This document shows, piece by piece, positions 52,373-61,712 of a DNA stretch of 64,000 bases (positions within the stretch are counted from its first letter, which is position 1; the number at the start of each line of letters is the position of its first letter). The position numbers and the translations under genes were made by a program. The stretch comes from CAYJFX01 sp964370315 (GTDB taxonomy: Bacteria; Spirochaetota; Spirochaetia; Treponematales; Treponemataceae): assembly GCA_964370315.1 (NCBI GenBank), contig CAYJIS010000002.1, positions 62,001 to 126,000 on the forward strand, read 5' to 3'. Below the pieces are notes generated by a model. The model searched no databases and was not told the DNA's origin. It saw only the letters and a list, made by a program, of their open reading frames with translations.

Positions 52373-53443
52373 ATGTTATACTATGCTGCTTCTTACATAT
52401 TAGATTTTTTTGGACCAAGTCGTCTTCTACAATCATATGCAGTTCTTATCGGATTAGCATTATTTATTGGCTTTTCAGTTACAGGTTTTTTTCTTCCAAA
52501 ATTTTATAAGTATTTACCAACAGATCGAGGTCGAGCTTTTGTTGAAAATTCAGACGTGGCAAAAGGAAAGCCCACTGGCAGCGGTGTCGTGTTTATTTCT
52601 CTTTTTGTTATTGTTGCCCTTTTATGTGCTCCTGTTAGTTTGCAACAAGCATTAATACTTATTCTTACATGGCTTACTATGCTTTCTGGCTTTTTAGATG
52701 ATCGAAGCGTTAAGGAATGGAGTGAATTAAAAAAAGGTCTTTTAGATTTAATTATTTCTCTTGTAGCCTCGTTTATTTTATATTACATGAGTGTACCTTT
52801 TACTCAAGATGCACATATTTCATTTTGGCTACCCTTTGTTACAGAAACAATAACCGTAGCACCTTGGGTATACATAAGTTTTTCCACCATTATTCTTTGG
52901 GCCTCAATTAATACAACAAATTGCACCGATGGTGTAGATGGTCTTTCAAGTGCCTTAGTACTTGTTGCTCTTCTTACCATGGGAATTTTACTTTATTTTG
53001 TTCTTGGTCACATCGATATTGCAGAGTATTTGCTTGTTCCTCATTTAGCAAGCGGTGCTTCATGGGCAATAATTATTTTTGCCCTCTTTGGAGTCCTGAT
53101 GGGTTACTTATGGCACAACGCCTTTCCGAGCAAAGTTTTAATGGGAGATGCAGGAAGCAGAGCTCTCGGCTTTTTCATCGGTGTTTGTGTTATGGTAAGT
53201 GGAAATCCTTTTTTAATACTTGCAACTTCTTCTGTTATATTCTTAAATGGCGGAATGGGACTTTTAAAGCTTGCTTTACTTCGTGCTTTTAAAATACATA
53301 TTTTTAAGAATATTCGTTTTCCCTTACACGACCATATGAAAAAAACACGACTTTGGTCACCTACGCAAGTATTGGTAAAGTTTGTAATTATTCAGTCTTT
53401 GGTAACTATTGCAATTGTTGGAATTATATTAAAAATTCGCTAA
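52373..53443 (+). CDS. mraY: MraY-like phospho-N-acetylmuramoyl-pentapeptide transferase
   Basis: 356 aa, about ten membrane helices. It would transfer phospho-MurNAc-pentapeptide to undecaprenyl phosphate to form lipid I. MraY/WecA-family motifs are PKFYKYLPTDRGR, LSGFLDDRSV (the DD pair), NTTNCTDGVDGLSSAL (N-x-DGxDGL), MGDAGSRALGFFIG, and the His loop FPLHDHMKKTRLW where MraY has FPLHHHYE. The loop differs by one His, so a related sugar-phosphate transferase cannot be ruled out. A TATACT box (52334-52339) and GGTGG precede the ATG. It stands alone, not in a dcw cluster. Confidence 0.85.
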   Translation: MLYYAASYILDFFGPSRLLQSYAVLIGLALFIGFSVTGFFLPKFYKYLPTDRGRAFVENSDVAKGKPTGSGVVFISLFVIVALLCAPVSLQQALILILTWLTMLSGFLDDRSVKEWSELKKGLLDLIISLVASFILYYMSVPFTQDAHISFWLPFVTETITVAPWVYISFSTIILWASINTTNCTDGVDGLSSALVLVALLTMGILLYFVLGHIDIAEYLLVPHLASGASWAIIIFALFGVLMGYLWHNAFPSKVLMGDAGSRALGFFIGVCVMVSGNPFLILATSSVIFLNGGMGLLKLALLRAFKIHIFKNIRFPLHDHMKKTRLWSPTQVLVKFVIIQSLVTIAIVGIILKIR

Positions 53444-53544
53444 GGCTGTTCTTTTTTCTACTGATAAATACAGCTTGCTATTTTTTATTTCTCTCCTTTC
53501 GGAATAAATGTATACTTTAGTAAAAAGAATCTCTGTCTTTGTCG

Positions 53545-53581
53545 TAAAACCCCTTAATTGAGCATAATTAACGGGGTTTTA
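53545..53581 (+). terminator. Terminator after mraY-like gene
   Basis: TAAAACCCCTTAATT pairs with AATTAA-c-GGGGTTTTA (one bulged C, 6-base loop). Confidence 0.75.
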
Positions 53582-53641
53582 TTATATTAAACCCTTTCAG
53601 ATTACATTAAGCTATAACCTGTATTATTCTTTTTATAAACG

Positions 53642-53653
53642 CCGCAGCTGCGG
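53642..53653 (+). promoter_or_regulatory. Perfect palindrome CCGCAGCTGCGG before the DUF1254 gene
   Basis: A 12-base GC-rich palindrome in an AT-rich leader, about 20 bases before the ATG and 3 bases after a TATAAA (53634-53639). Position fits an operator at the transcription start; no -35 box is convincing. Confidence 0.4.
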
Positions 53654-53673
53654 AATACTATAAGGAGAACAAT

Positions 53674-55065
53674 ATGAAAAAAGTAATTGGAGCGTGCTTA
53701 CTAGCAAGCAGTATTTTTCTGGCGTGTAATAATTCACAATCAGAAAACATGAATTTAAACTCAGAGGAAAGTTTAAAAGAATTGGTAACCTATACCTACC
53801 CCTATGTTGCTGGCTACAATGCCATAAGCAACTTAACAAGAGTTCCAGTAAGTGGATATGAACCTACTTCAGGCTGGAATAAATTAGACAAAAAAACAGA
53901 AATTGCAGACCATAGAATGACGGCTGTTCCTAGACCTAATAATGACACCCTATATCTAATTGCAACCCTTGATGTACGGGAAGAACCAGTAATAATAACC
54001 TACCCTGAGTTTGACTCAAACTTTATAGCCCTTGAAGTTTCTTCTTTTGACCATTCTATTAGCGTTCCCTTGGCCACAAAAAATGGTGATTTTAAAAATG
54101 AAACATCCGTTCTTTTTTATAGTGACTTAACAAAAAACTACACCGACTTTGATGAAGAGAACTACGATGCTGTTGTAAAGCTTTCTGGCTCATTAGGAAC
54201 TTCTTTTGTGCGAGCTATGCCCCACCAAGTTGAACCTATTAGATTAGAACAAAATCTTTCAGCAATAAAAAATACAACTATTGAAACATATTCTGAGTAT
54301 CACAATGTTGAAACACCCAAAACAACGGCTGTTGAGCTACCTGCCTTTGGAACAGATGCAATTGTCTATGGTGGAGATTTATTGGATACAATGCAGTTTA
54401 TTGTTGACCATTTATCATTTAAGGATAAAAATCACATAGACAAAGAAATGCTTTCAATCGTAAAAAAATATGGTGTTGAGCCAAACAAGCAAAACACCTA
54501 TGCTACACTTGATACAGAAAAAGTTCTTACCATTATGCAAGAATTAAAAAGAGATATTGCAATAGGCTATGGCAAACTTAGTGTAGAAGAAACTCTTAAT
54601 ATGTTTAAGCCAAATGCGGAATCTAGTATTGAAGAATTGTTAACAGCAACTGTATTGGGTCCTCTTGGATTACCTGCAGAATACGCTGTGTACCCAAAAA
54701 TCACTACTGTAGACGGGCAAAACATGAACGCGATGCATGACTATAAAATAGCAATGTCAAAAGATGAACTGCCTCCCGCGGATGCATTTTGGTCCTTTAC
54801 CGTGTATGACACAGAAAAGTTTTTATTTATTCCAAATGAACAATATAAATATAGTGTAGGAGCAAATGCAGGAATGAAACTCGATGAAAGCGGTGGCATC
54901 GATATTTACATCAGTGCAGAAAAACCTGATGGTGTTCCTCAAGAAAACTGGATACCTATAAACAGAGTAGACCAAGACCTTGGTATTACACTTAGGATGT
55001 ATGAAGCAAATATTGAAAAATACAAAACATATCAACTTCCTGTTATTGAAAAAATTAGTAACTAA
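53674..55065 (+). CDS. DUF1254/DUF1214 domain lipoprotein
   Basis: 463 aa. Lipobox LAC at about residue 18. The two domains are in the usual order: DUF1254 (about 35-170; TYPYVAGYNAISNLTRV, RMTAVPRPNNDTLYLIATLDVREEPVIITYPEF) and DUF1214 (about 330-455; LPPADAFWSFTVYDTEKFLFIPN, DIYISAEKPDGVPQENWIPI, ITLRMYEANIEKY). The family is common in proteobacteria and archaea and its activity is unknown. I would not expect it in most treponemes, so horizontal transfer is possible. AAGGAG precedes the ATG. It stands alone between two long inverted repeats. Confidence 0.9.
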   Translation: MKKVIGACLLASSIFLACNNSQSENMNLNSEESLKELVTYTYPYVAGYNAISNLTRVPVSGYEPTSGWNKLDKKTEIADHRMTAVPRPNNDTLYLIATLDVREEPVIITYPEFDSNFIALEVSSFDHSISVPLATKNGDFKNETSVLFYSDLTKNYTDFDEENYDAVVKLSGSLGTSFVRAMPHQVEPIRLEQNLSAIKNTTIETYSEYHNVETPKTTAVELPAFGTDAIVYGGDLLDTMQFIVDHLSFKDKNHIDKEMLSIVKKYGVEPNKQNTYATLDTEKVLTIMQELKRDIAIGYGKLSVEETLNMFKPNAESSIEELLTATVLGPLGLPAEYAVYPKITTVDGQNMNAMHDYKIAMSKDELPPADAFWSFTVYDTEKFLFIPNEQYKYSVGANAGMKLDESGGIDIYISAEKPDGVPQENWIPINRVDQDLGITLRMYEANIEKYKTYQLPVIEKISN

Positions 55066-55084
55066 CTAAAACCCCACTTATTTT

Positions 55085-55128
55085 GTAATAAAGTCTGTTA
55101 ACTGGTCACAGTTAACAGACTTTATTAC
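55085..55128. terminator. Perfect 20-bp inverted repeat after the DUF1254 gene
   Basis: Arms 55085-55104 and 55109-55128 are perfectly complementary, with the loop GTCA. It lies 20 bases after the stop. T-rich sequence lies in the right arm, so it may end transcription, but the stem is longer than a normal terminator. Confidence 0.6.
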
Positions 55129-55161
55129 TATCAAGAAAACTCAAAAAACAGCATAAAAACC

Positions 55162-55196
55162 TTGATTATTTTATCACTCTTGAGTATAATACTCAA
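55162..55196 (+). promoter_or_regulatory. Promoter of acyl-CoA synthetase gene with palindrome over the -10 box
   Basis: TTGATT (55162-55167), spacer 17, TATAAT (55185-55190). The -10 lies at the centre of a perfect 17-base palindrome, TTGAGTATAATACTCAA (55180-55196). A repressor bound here would block RNA polymerase. Confidence 0.68.
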
Positions 55197-55236
55197 AATG
55201 ACAAACTTTGATATTTTGTTTTAATGGAGAAAAAAT

Positions 55237-57150
55237 ATGGACACAGTAACTACTATCCCTAAACTTTTACGAAATGCCGTTTTAAAATGGCCAAACGTTG
55301 CCGCTCAAAACTGCAAGGACGCAGATGGCGTTTTTCAGCCGACCACCTTTTCTGAGCTCATGCAAAATGTTTATAATGTTGCTGCAGGACTCCTTTCATT
55401 AGGAGTAAAAAGAGGTGATCTTATTGGTCTTATAGCTGATAATAGAAAAGAATGGTTAGAATCGAGCTTTGGTATAATGTCTATAGGTTGTGGCGATGTT
55501 CCTAGGGGCTGCGATGCAACACCCCAAGACCTTTCCTATATTTTATCACTTACAGCATGTAAAGTTGTGATAGCAGAAAATGAAACCCAAGTATTAAAAA
55601 TTTTAGAACTAAAAAAAGCGGCTCCTTCATTACAACATATTATTTCATTTGACTCTCTAAGCGATAATACTATTGCTCTTTGTAAAAAACAAAAGATTGC
55701 AACGCTTCTTTTTGCAGATGTAAAAAAACTAGGTTCAGAGTACCGTGTTTCAAAACCAAATAAAATTGAAGCAGAATTAGAAAAAGGTACAAAAGAAGAT
55801 ATTGCCTGTATTATATTTACCTCTGGAACAACTGGAGAACCAAAGGGAGTTATGCTTACTCATGGAAATTTTTTAGCTCAATTTACCGATCTTCCAGAGC
55901 GCATTTACCTTAACCCAGGGGAAAAGGCTCTTAGTGTTCTTCCTGTATGGCATTCATTTGAACGTTCGTGTGAATACGTCATTTTACTACAAGGTGCAAC
56001 AATTTGTTATTCTAAACCTATTGGAAGTGTTATGTTACCAGACTTTCAAGCTATAAACCCTCAACTTATGCCTGCTGTACCTCGGATTTTTGAAGCAGTA
56101 TACGAAGGAGTTGATCGCTCTATGAGAAAGACAGGGGGCATTGTTCTTGCTTTGTACAAATTCTTTATTAGTGTTGGCAATACGCACTCTAAAATTGACA
56201 GAAAGCTTTTTAATAAGGAAGCTCGTTTTAAGAAAAACAATGTTTTTTTAGACTGGTTATATCTAGGCCTACCTTGGGTAATTCTTAGTCCCTTAAAAGC
56301 CCTTGGAGATATTATCATTTTCAAAAAAGTTAGGGCAAAGTTAGGAAATGCCTTTAGAGGCGCAGTTTCAGGTGGCGGAGCCCTTCCTCCTGCTGTAGAT
56401 AATTTTTTCTGGACAGTTGGTATTAATCTTGTAGAAGGTTATGGTTTAACAGAAACTTCTCCTGTTGTGAGCGTTCGCCCTCTTCGAAAGCCTATCTTCG
56501 GAACAATTGGAAAACCTCTTGACGGTGTTGAAGTTAAAATCGTTGGTGAAAAAGGTGAAGAACTTCCCCCTGGAAAAAAGGGACTTGTAATGATTCGTGG
56601 TGGAATTGTTATGAAAGGCTACTATAAGCGTCCTGAATTAACAAAATCTGTTATTGACAAAGATGGGTGGTTTAACTCTGGAGATTTAGGCCTAAAAACT
56701 ATTGATGGGGAAGTTAGTATTAGAGGACGTATTAAAGACACCATCGTTCTTAGAGGCGGAGAAAACATTGAGCCTGTGCCAATTGAACAAAAAATGAAGC
56801 TTTCCCCATATATTGCACAAACAGTTGTACTTGGGCAAGATGAGCGCCATTTAGCAGCTTTAATTGTTCCAGAAGAAGCTGAAGTAAAAGCCTTTGCGAA
56901 TAACAATGGTATTGAGTATACAACATATGAATCCTTACTAGAAAATAAAAACATCATATCCTTATTTGAAACTGAAATATTAAACCTTATAAACAGCAAA
57001 AATGGGTTTAGACTTTTTGAAAGAATTTATAGATTTGTATTACTTTCAAAACAATTTGAAGTAGGAAAAGAACTCTCTGCAAAACAAGATGTAATGCGTC
57101 ATAAACTAGAAAATTTTTATTCTAAAGAGATAAAATATTTATTTAGATAG
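55237..57150 (+). CDS. Long-chain acyl-CoA synthetase (AMP-forming)
   Basis: 637 aa, ANL superfamily. It would activate fatty acids to acyl-CoA through an acyl-AMP. Motifs: A3 IIFTSGTTGEPKGVMLTH, A5 EGYGLTETSPVV, A7 GWFNSGDLGLK, A8 RIKDTIVLRGGENIEPVPIE (Lys-loop region). The insertion between A3 and A5 (VRAKLGNAFRGAVSGGGALPPA) fits the bacterial long-chain group. A GGAG site precedes the ATG. Substrate chain length is inferred. The promoter has a palindromic operator, so fatty-acid-responsive control is plausible. A terminator follows. Confidence 0.92.
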   Translation: MDTVTTIPKLLRNAVLKWPNVAAQNCKDADGVFQPTTFSELMQNVYNVAAGLLSLGVKRGDLIGLIADNRKEWLESSFGIMSIGCGDVPRGCDATPQDLSYILSLTACKVVIAENETQVLKILELKKAAPSLQHIISFDSLSDNTIALCKKQKIATLLFADVKKLGSEYRVSKPNKIEAELEKGTKEDIACIIFTSGTTGEPKGVMLTHGNFLAQFTDLPERIYLNPGEKALSVLPVWHSFERSCEYVILLQGATICYSKPIGSVMLPDFQAINPQLMPAVPRIFEAVYEGVDRSMRKTGGIVLALYKFFISVGNTHSKIDRKLFNKEARFKKNNVFLDWLYLGLPWVILSPLKALGDIIIFKKVRAKLGNAFRGAVSGGGALPPAVDNFFWTVGINLVEGYGLTETSPVVSVRPLRKPIFGTIGKPLDGVEVKIVGEKGEELPPGKKGLVMIRGGIVMKGYYKRPELTKSVIDKDGWFNSGDLGLKTIDGEVSIRGRIKDTIVLRGGENIEPVPIEQKMKLSPYIAQTVVLGQDERHLAALIVPEEAEVKAFANNNGIEYTTYESLLENKNIISLFETEILNLINSKNGFRLFERIYRFVLLSKQFEVGKELSAKQDVMRHKLENFYSKEIKYLFR

Positions 57151-57160
57151 TAGCAATTGA

Positions 57161-57183
57161 AGAGCCTCTCGGGGCTCTTTTTT
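57161..57183 (+). terminator. Terminator after acyl-CoA synthetase gene
   Basis: AGAGCC-TCTCGG-GGCTCT stem (57161-57178) followed by a run of T. Confidence 0.85.
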
Positions 57184-57235
57184 TTACCCTATATATTATA
57201 TTCAACGAAAACAAAAAAGCTTTTAATCGCTTATC

Positions 57236-57264
57236 TTGACCCTTTATCAATAATTATATAGTAT
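57236..57264 (+). promoter_or_regulatory. Promoter of def-fmt, probably leaderless
   Basis: TTGACC (57236-57241), spacer 17, TAGTAT (57259-57264), then 6 bases to ATG 57271. Other -10-like hexamers (TATAGT, TATAAT) overlap this position at less favourable spacing. Confidence 0.55.
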
Positions 57265-57270
57265 ATAATT

Positions 57271-57849
57271 ATGAAAGTAGTAAAATTAGGCGAAGATGTA
57301 CTTCGAAAAAAGGCAGAGCCTATCGAAAACATAGATGACTCCCTTCGCTCTCTAATCAATGAAATGTTTATAACAATGCATGAACATGACGGAATCGGAT
57401 TAGCAGGACCTCAAATTGGTGTTAGTATTCGCCTTTTTGTAATAGAACTAGATGACGAGCAAAGACATGTTTTTATTAACCCACAAATAATTTCAACATC
57501 CCAAGAAACAGGAATGTACACAGAAGGATGCCTTTCTATTCCTGGTGTTTATGAAGAAATTGAACGCCCCTTGGGTATTACTGTGCAAGCACAAAACGAA
57601 AACGGTAAGTTTTTTTCACTAACTGCAGATGGACTGCTAGCAAGAGCCATACAACACGAGTATGACCACCTAGAAGGAATTCTTTTTATTGATAGAGGCG
57701 ACCCTGACTTTAAACAAAAAACAATTGAAAGTTTTGCAAAAAAACAAGAAAGACGCCTAAAAAAAGAAGCTGAAAAAAAAGCAAAACAAGCAAAGCTAGC
57801 AAAAAAACTTGCTTCTAAAGAAGCAAAGCAAGAGGAACCGGGATTATAG
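57271..57849 (+). CDS. def: Peptide deformylase
   Basis: Removes the N-formyl group from new proteins. The three metal/catalytic motifs are GIGLAGPQIG (Gly where most have GLAAPQ), EGCLSIPG (Cys ligand) and QHEYDHLEGILF (HExxH). 192 aa; the catalytic domain ends near residue 155 and a Lys/Ala-rich tail of about 35 residues follows (RRLKKEAEKKAKQAKLAKK), which may contact RNA or ribosomes. No Shine-Dalgarno site. fmt starts at the very next base. Confidence 0.95.
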   Translation: MKVVKLGEDVLRKKAEPIENIDDSLRSLINEMFITMHEHDGIGLAGPQIGVSIRLFVIELDDEQRHVFINPQIISTSQETGMYTEGCLSIPGVYEEIERPLGITVQAQNENGKFFSLTADGLLARAIQHEYDHLEGILFIDRGDPDFKQKTIESFAKKQERRLKKEAEKKAKQAKLAKKLASKEAKQEEPGL

Positions 57850-58806
57850 ATGCTACGAATTGTATACGCAGGCAGCCCCGACATATCAGCGAAGGTACTC
57901 TTAGATATTATAAATTCTAAACAAGTGGAGATCTCTCTTGTATTAACAAACACCCCCAGTGCAAAAGGTCGTCACAAAACACTAGAACAAACGCCTGTAG
58001 CAAAAATTGCAAACGAAGCAAATATTCGCGTACTAGAGCCAGAAAAATTAGGCTCTGATGTTCGTGAAATTATAGCCTCTACTAAGCCAGATCTTCTTGT
58101 ATGCTTTGCATATGGAAAAATATTTGGCCCACTCTTTATGTCTCTTTTTCCACAGGGTGGTATTAATTTACATGCCTCTCTATTACCTAAATACAGAGGC
58201 GCATCTCCTGTCCCTGCGGCAATACTTGCCGAAGAAATGGAAACAGGAAACACTGTTCAAAGAATAGCCCGTGGTATGGACGAAGGTGATATTTTATTAC
58301 AACAAAAAATTCCTTTAAATGGAACAGAAACAACGACCTCCGTTTTAAATGAACTCACCCAAAGTGGTGCTACAATGCTTTTAAAAGTCATACAGCAAAT
58401 AGAGACAGGCACAGAAAAACCCGTAGCTCAAGATAATAGCAAGGCCTCTTACTGCTCAATAATAAAAAAAGAAGAAGGACTCATCAACTGGAGCCTATCA
58501 GCCAAGCAGATTTGTGCGAAGGTAAGAGCTTTTCATGGGTGGCCTACGGCCTTTACGAAGTTGCAAGACAATATTGTTTCTATCCATGAAGCCTGTGTTT
58601 ATGAAGAGGACGAAAACAAGTATAAAAGCAGCTCCAACAAATCTGGAACTATTTTAGAAGTGAACAAAGTAAAAGGTATTATTATCCAAACGGGGAAAGG
58701 CCTTTTAGCCGTCCAAAACCTACAAAAGCAAGGTAAAAAAGCCATGAATTGGAAAGATTTTGTAAACGGAATGCAAAATTTAGTGGGGATGTGTTGCACT
58801 AATTAA
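57850..58806 (+). CDS. fmt: Methionyl-tRNA formyltransferase
   Basis: Formylates Met-tRNA(fMet) using 10-formyl-THF. Motifs: RIVYAGSPDISAKVL at the N-terminus, SLVLTNTPSAKGRHKT loop, the hallmark INLHASLLPKYRGASPVPAAIL (Asn-x-His and SLLPxYRG), and the C-terminal OB-like domain (GWPTAFTKLQDNIVSIHEAC, GLLAVQNLQKQGKKAMNWKDF). 318 aa, normal. It starts immediately after def and is coupled to it. Confidence 0.95.
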   Translation: MLRIVYAGSPDISAKVLLDIINSKQVEISLVLTNTPSAKGRHKTLEQTPVAKIANEANIRVLEPEKLGSDVREIIASTKPDLLVCFAYGKIFGPLFMSLFPQGGINLHASLLPKYRGASPVPAAILAEEMETGNTVQRIARGMDEGDILLQQKIPLNGTETTTSVLNELTQSGATMLLKVIQQIETGTEKPVAQDNSKASYCSIIKKEEGLINWSLSAKQICAKVRAFHGWPTAFTKLQDNIVSIHEACVYEEDENKYKSSSNKSGTILEVNKVKGIIIQTGKGLLAVQNLQKQGKKAMNWKDFVNGMQNLVGMCCTN

Positions 58807-58849
58807 AAAAAACCATCATAATAAGAAAATACTTTTAGTAGGAGTCTAT

Positions 58850-59884
58850 ATGAAGTTTTTAAGAAAAGCATTAAAGAAAAACATTAAAATCGATTTAAAC
58901 AAAACAGAAAACCTATTGAATACAAACTGGAAATTTTTATTAATTGGGTTATTAGCCTTTGTTTTTTTAACAGGCGTTGCGGCTTTAGCAGCTTTTTTTC
59001 TTTCTGTTAGAAGTCCAGAAGAAGTTCTTGTTCCAAATGTTGTAGGAAAAGACCTTTCTCTTGCTCTTCAGGAAATGCAAGTAAAAGAGTTGTATCCTAA
59101 AATACAATTACAATACTCAAACACAAACGAAGATGAAGGCCTAATTCTTGACCAATCCCCAGCTGCTGGATCAATAGTTAAAGCCGGAAAACGCATAACC
59201 CTCACTGTTAGCCAGGGTGCTGTTTTAGACCGTATAGGAAACTATATAGGAATGAACATTGAAGATTTAAGAGCCGAATTACAAACTCTTTTTTCATCAG
59301 CAAGCCCAATGATTCGAATCCCAGAAGAAATTATGTATAAAGAAGACACCTCTGCACCGGGAACAATTTTAGAACAAAATCCTCCTGCAAGTACTAGTAT
59401 TTCAAGACCTGTTATTCTTGAATTAGTAGTTTCTTCCGGCCAGGTATCCGAAACGGCAACGATTCCTGCCCTTGTAGGACTATCTCTTAACGATGTACTC
59501 TCTCAAATGTCTCGAAATAAATTGAACTTTATATTTACAGGTCAAGCGCCAGCAGAAGGTCAAGACCCCGGTGTGGTTTTATCACAAAGCACACCTGCTA
59601 ATCAAGAAAGTGTAACAGCTTTTACACGAGTTGATGCAGTAATTACGATTCCAACAGAAGTCATAGATGATTATGCCTACGGTATTTTTGAACAAAACCT
59701 TCCAGCTTATCCATATGCCCTCAAAATGGAGCTTTCTGCAACCCCCCCAGAAGAAGATTCCTTTAGTATTCTTTCTTTTGAACATACAGGAGGCTTGTTA
59801 ACCATTCCGTATGCAGTTCCGCCCGGAACAACATTACGCTTAACTGCAGAAGGAAGAGAAGTTTCTACTTACTTAGTTCCATAA
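58850..59884 (+). CDS. Membrane protein with three PASTA domains
   Basis: 344 aa. A short basic cytoplasmic head, a membrane helix at about 30-55 (FLLIGLLAFVFLTGVAALAAFFLS), then three PASTA repeats starting near VPNVVGKDLSLALQEMQ, RIGNYIGMNIEDLRAEL and IPALVGLSLNDVLSQMSRN, and a C-terminal beta segment. PASTA domains bind peptidoglycan or muropeptides and usually occur on Ser/Thr kinases or PBPs; no kinase domain is present here. AGGAG precedes the ATG. It follows def-fmt by 43 bases and probably shares its transcript. A wall-sensing or scaffold role is inference. Confidence 0.9.
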   Translation: MKFLRKALKKNIKIDLNKTENLLNTNWKFLLIGLLAFVFLTGVAALAAFFLSVRSPEEVLVPNVVGKDLSLALQEMQVKELYPKIQLQYSNTNEDEGLILDQSPAAGSIVKAGKRITLTVSQGAVLDRIGNYIGMNIEDLRAELQTLFSSASPMIRIPEEIMYKEDTSAPGTILEQNPPASTSISRPVILELVVSSGQVSETATIPALVGLSLNDVLSQMSRNKLNFIFTGQAPAEGQDPGVVLSQSTPANQESVTAFTRVDAVITIPTEVIDDYAYGIFEQNLPAYPYALKMELSATPPEEDSFSILSFEHTGGLLTIPYAVPPGTTLRLTAEGREVSTYLVP

Positions 59885-59890
59885 AAAAAA

Positions 59891-59910
59891 GGCAGTCCTT
59901 CTGGACTGCC
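59891..59910. terminator. Bidirectional terminator between PASTA gene and nhaC
   Basis: GGCAGTCC-TTCT-GGACTGCC perfect stem with A run before and T-rich sequence after, placed between two convergent genes. Confidence 0.82.
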
Positions 59911-59945
59911 TTCTCTATTTTAAATATCCTAGAAATAATAAAGAT

Positions 59946-61556
59946 TTACTTCCAAACCTTTGGTAAAACAACAATTCCTGTTACAAAAAGAACAAGTACT
60001 GTTATCCATGCCGCTGCAAGATTCATAAAAATGCCGCCAACGATAAACCCTACAAAAGCACATACTGCAATAAAGAGTGCGTATGGCAATTGTGTAGTTA
60101 CATGTTCTAAATGCGGACAACTTGCCCCAGTTGAAGAAAGAATTGTTGTATCTGATATTGGAGATGCATGATCACCAAATACAGCACCACCAAGAACGGC
60201 CGCAATACAAATGAAAGAAGTGTTTAATAACTCTGCAGACATCATTCCTTGACTTGTTGCAATACCGGTTGCAATTGGAAGTACAATTGGAATCATAATA
60301 CCAAATGTTCCCCAACTTGTTCCCGTCGCAAAGGCTATAACAGCAGAAAGAATAAATACAATTGCAGGAATAATCCAAACAGGAAAGCCACTAGAAACAA
60401 CTGCTTCTGAAAGATAAATACCTAATCCTAGTCCGCCATCTGCAGGAGAAGACTTAATTATTGAACCAATTGACCATGCCATTGTTAAAATAATAAGAGC
60501 GGGAATCATAGATTTAATACCATTTCTTAAAGCTTCACCGGCTGTATGCAAGGTCATTAATTTTCTTGCCAAGTAGTAAATGTATGTTATTACCAAAGTA
60601 AAAATAATTGCATAAAATAACGCATATGAAGAATCGGTATTATTAAAGGCATCACCTAAAGGCATACTGGCGATTGATGCACCCAACGTTGTAATTGTTT
60701 CTCCGTCAATTGCGCCTAACCAAGTAACAACCGGGAAAAAAAGCACTGCACTAACAATAAGAACAATAATTGGGAATAGCATATCAAGAGGGTTCGCTTT
60801 TTCATTTGATTCTTCTTCTATGTCACCAGAAGTTACACCGTAAAGCTCTTCATTCCAAAGCTTCCCTGTTTTCTTTGCAAAAGCTTCAGAGCGTGCCATT
60901 GGCCCAAAATCACGTTTTAAGAAAATAACAGCTAAAACCATTAATAAAGCCGTAAGTGCATACAAGTTATACGGGATTGAACGTACAAAAAACTCAAGGT
61001 CAGTAATGCCTAATGTATCGAAACCTTCAGAAGATCGTATTATTGACATTACGGTAACCACCCAACTTGAAATTGGAGCTATAATGCAAATAGGAGCTGC
61101 TGTAGAGTCCAAGATGTATGAAAGCTTTGCACGTGATACACCATTTTTATCATTAATCGGGCGCATAACGGTGCCAACTGTTAGTGAGTTAAAATAATCA
61201 TCAATAAAAATTATAATTCCAAAAACAAAGGTCATAAACTGAGAACTTGTACCGCTGTTAAGCTTAGCAGAAGCCCATCTGCCAAAGGCTCCTGCTGCAC
61301 CTGTTTTTGACATCATACCAACCAAGGCACCAAGAAGAGCACAAAATAAGAAAATACGAATATTCCACCCATCTGAAAGAGAACCTGCTAACAGGTCCGT
61401 TAAATTCATTAGTGCAATTCCAGGGTTTCCTCCCGCAACAATTAATGTTCCAGACAAAATTCCTAAAAACAATGAAACAATTACATCTTTTGTAATAAAC
61501 GCTAACACAATTGTTAATAGGGGCGGAATAATTCCCCACATACCAAAATGTTCCAT
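59946..61556 (-). CDS. Na+/H+ antiporter NhaC family
   Basis: 536 aa, about 12 membrane helices. Family landmarks: the early PPLLTIVLAFITKDVIVSLFLGI, FIIFIDDYFNSLTVGTVMRPI (Asp pair inside the membrane), AFATGTSWGTFGIMIPIVLPI and GAVFGDHASPISDTTILSSTGASCPHLEHVTTQLPY. These proteins exchange Na+ for H+ or take up organic anions in some cases. I chose ATG 61556 with GGAGG in good position; the upstream in-frame codons to 61586 lie before that site. It is convergent with the PASTA gene. Confidence 0.92.
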   Translation of the reverse strand: MEHFGMWGIIPPLLTIVLAFITKDVIVSLFLGILSGTLIVAGGNPGIALMNLTDLLAGSLSDGWNIRIFLFCALLGALVGMMSKTGAAGAFGRWASAKLNSGTSSQFMTFVFGIIIFIDDYFNSLTVGTVMRPINDKNGVSRAKLSYILDSTAAPICIIAPISSWVVTVMSIIRSSEGFDTLGITDLEFFVRSIPYNLYALTALLMVLAVIFLKRDFGPMARSEAFAKKTGKLWNEELYGVTSGDIEEESNEKANPLDMLFPIIVLIVSAVLFFPVVTWLGAIDGETITTLGASIASMPLGDAFNNTDSSYALFYAIIFTLVITYIYYLARKLMTLHTAGEALRNGIKSMIPALIILTMAWSIGSIIKSSPADGGLGLGIYLSEAVVSSGFPVWIIPAIVFILSAVIAFATGTSWGTFGIMIPIVLPIATGIATSQGMMSAELLNTSFICIAAVLGGAVFGDHASPISDTTILSSTGASCPHLEHVTTQLPYALFIAVCAFVGFIVGGIFMNLAAAWITVLVLFVTGIVVLPKVWK

Positions 61557-61712
61557 AAAATCCTCCATACAAAGAAAACAAAACAATGTACTTTTTTTGC
61601 CTTGCCCTCTTTCATAAACTAATAAACTATTGTAATATTAACATGTAATGCATTTTAAATAAAGTATGTTTATGCATTCTTTTTGAATATTTTACAAATC
61701 ATAGGAAAAAAA

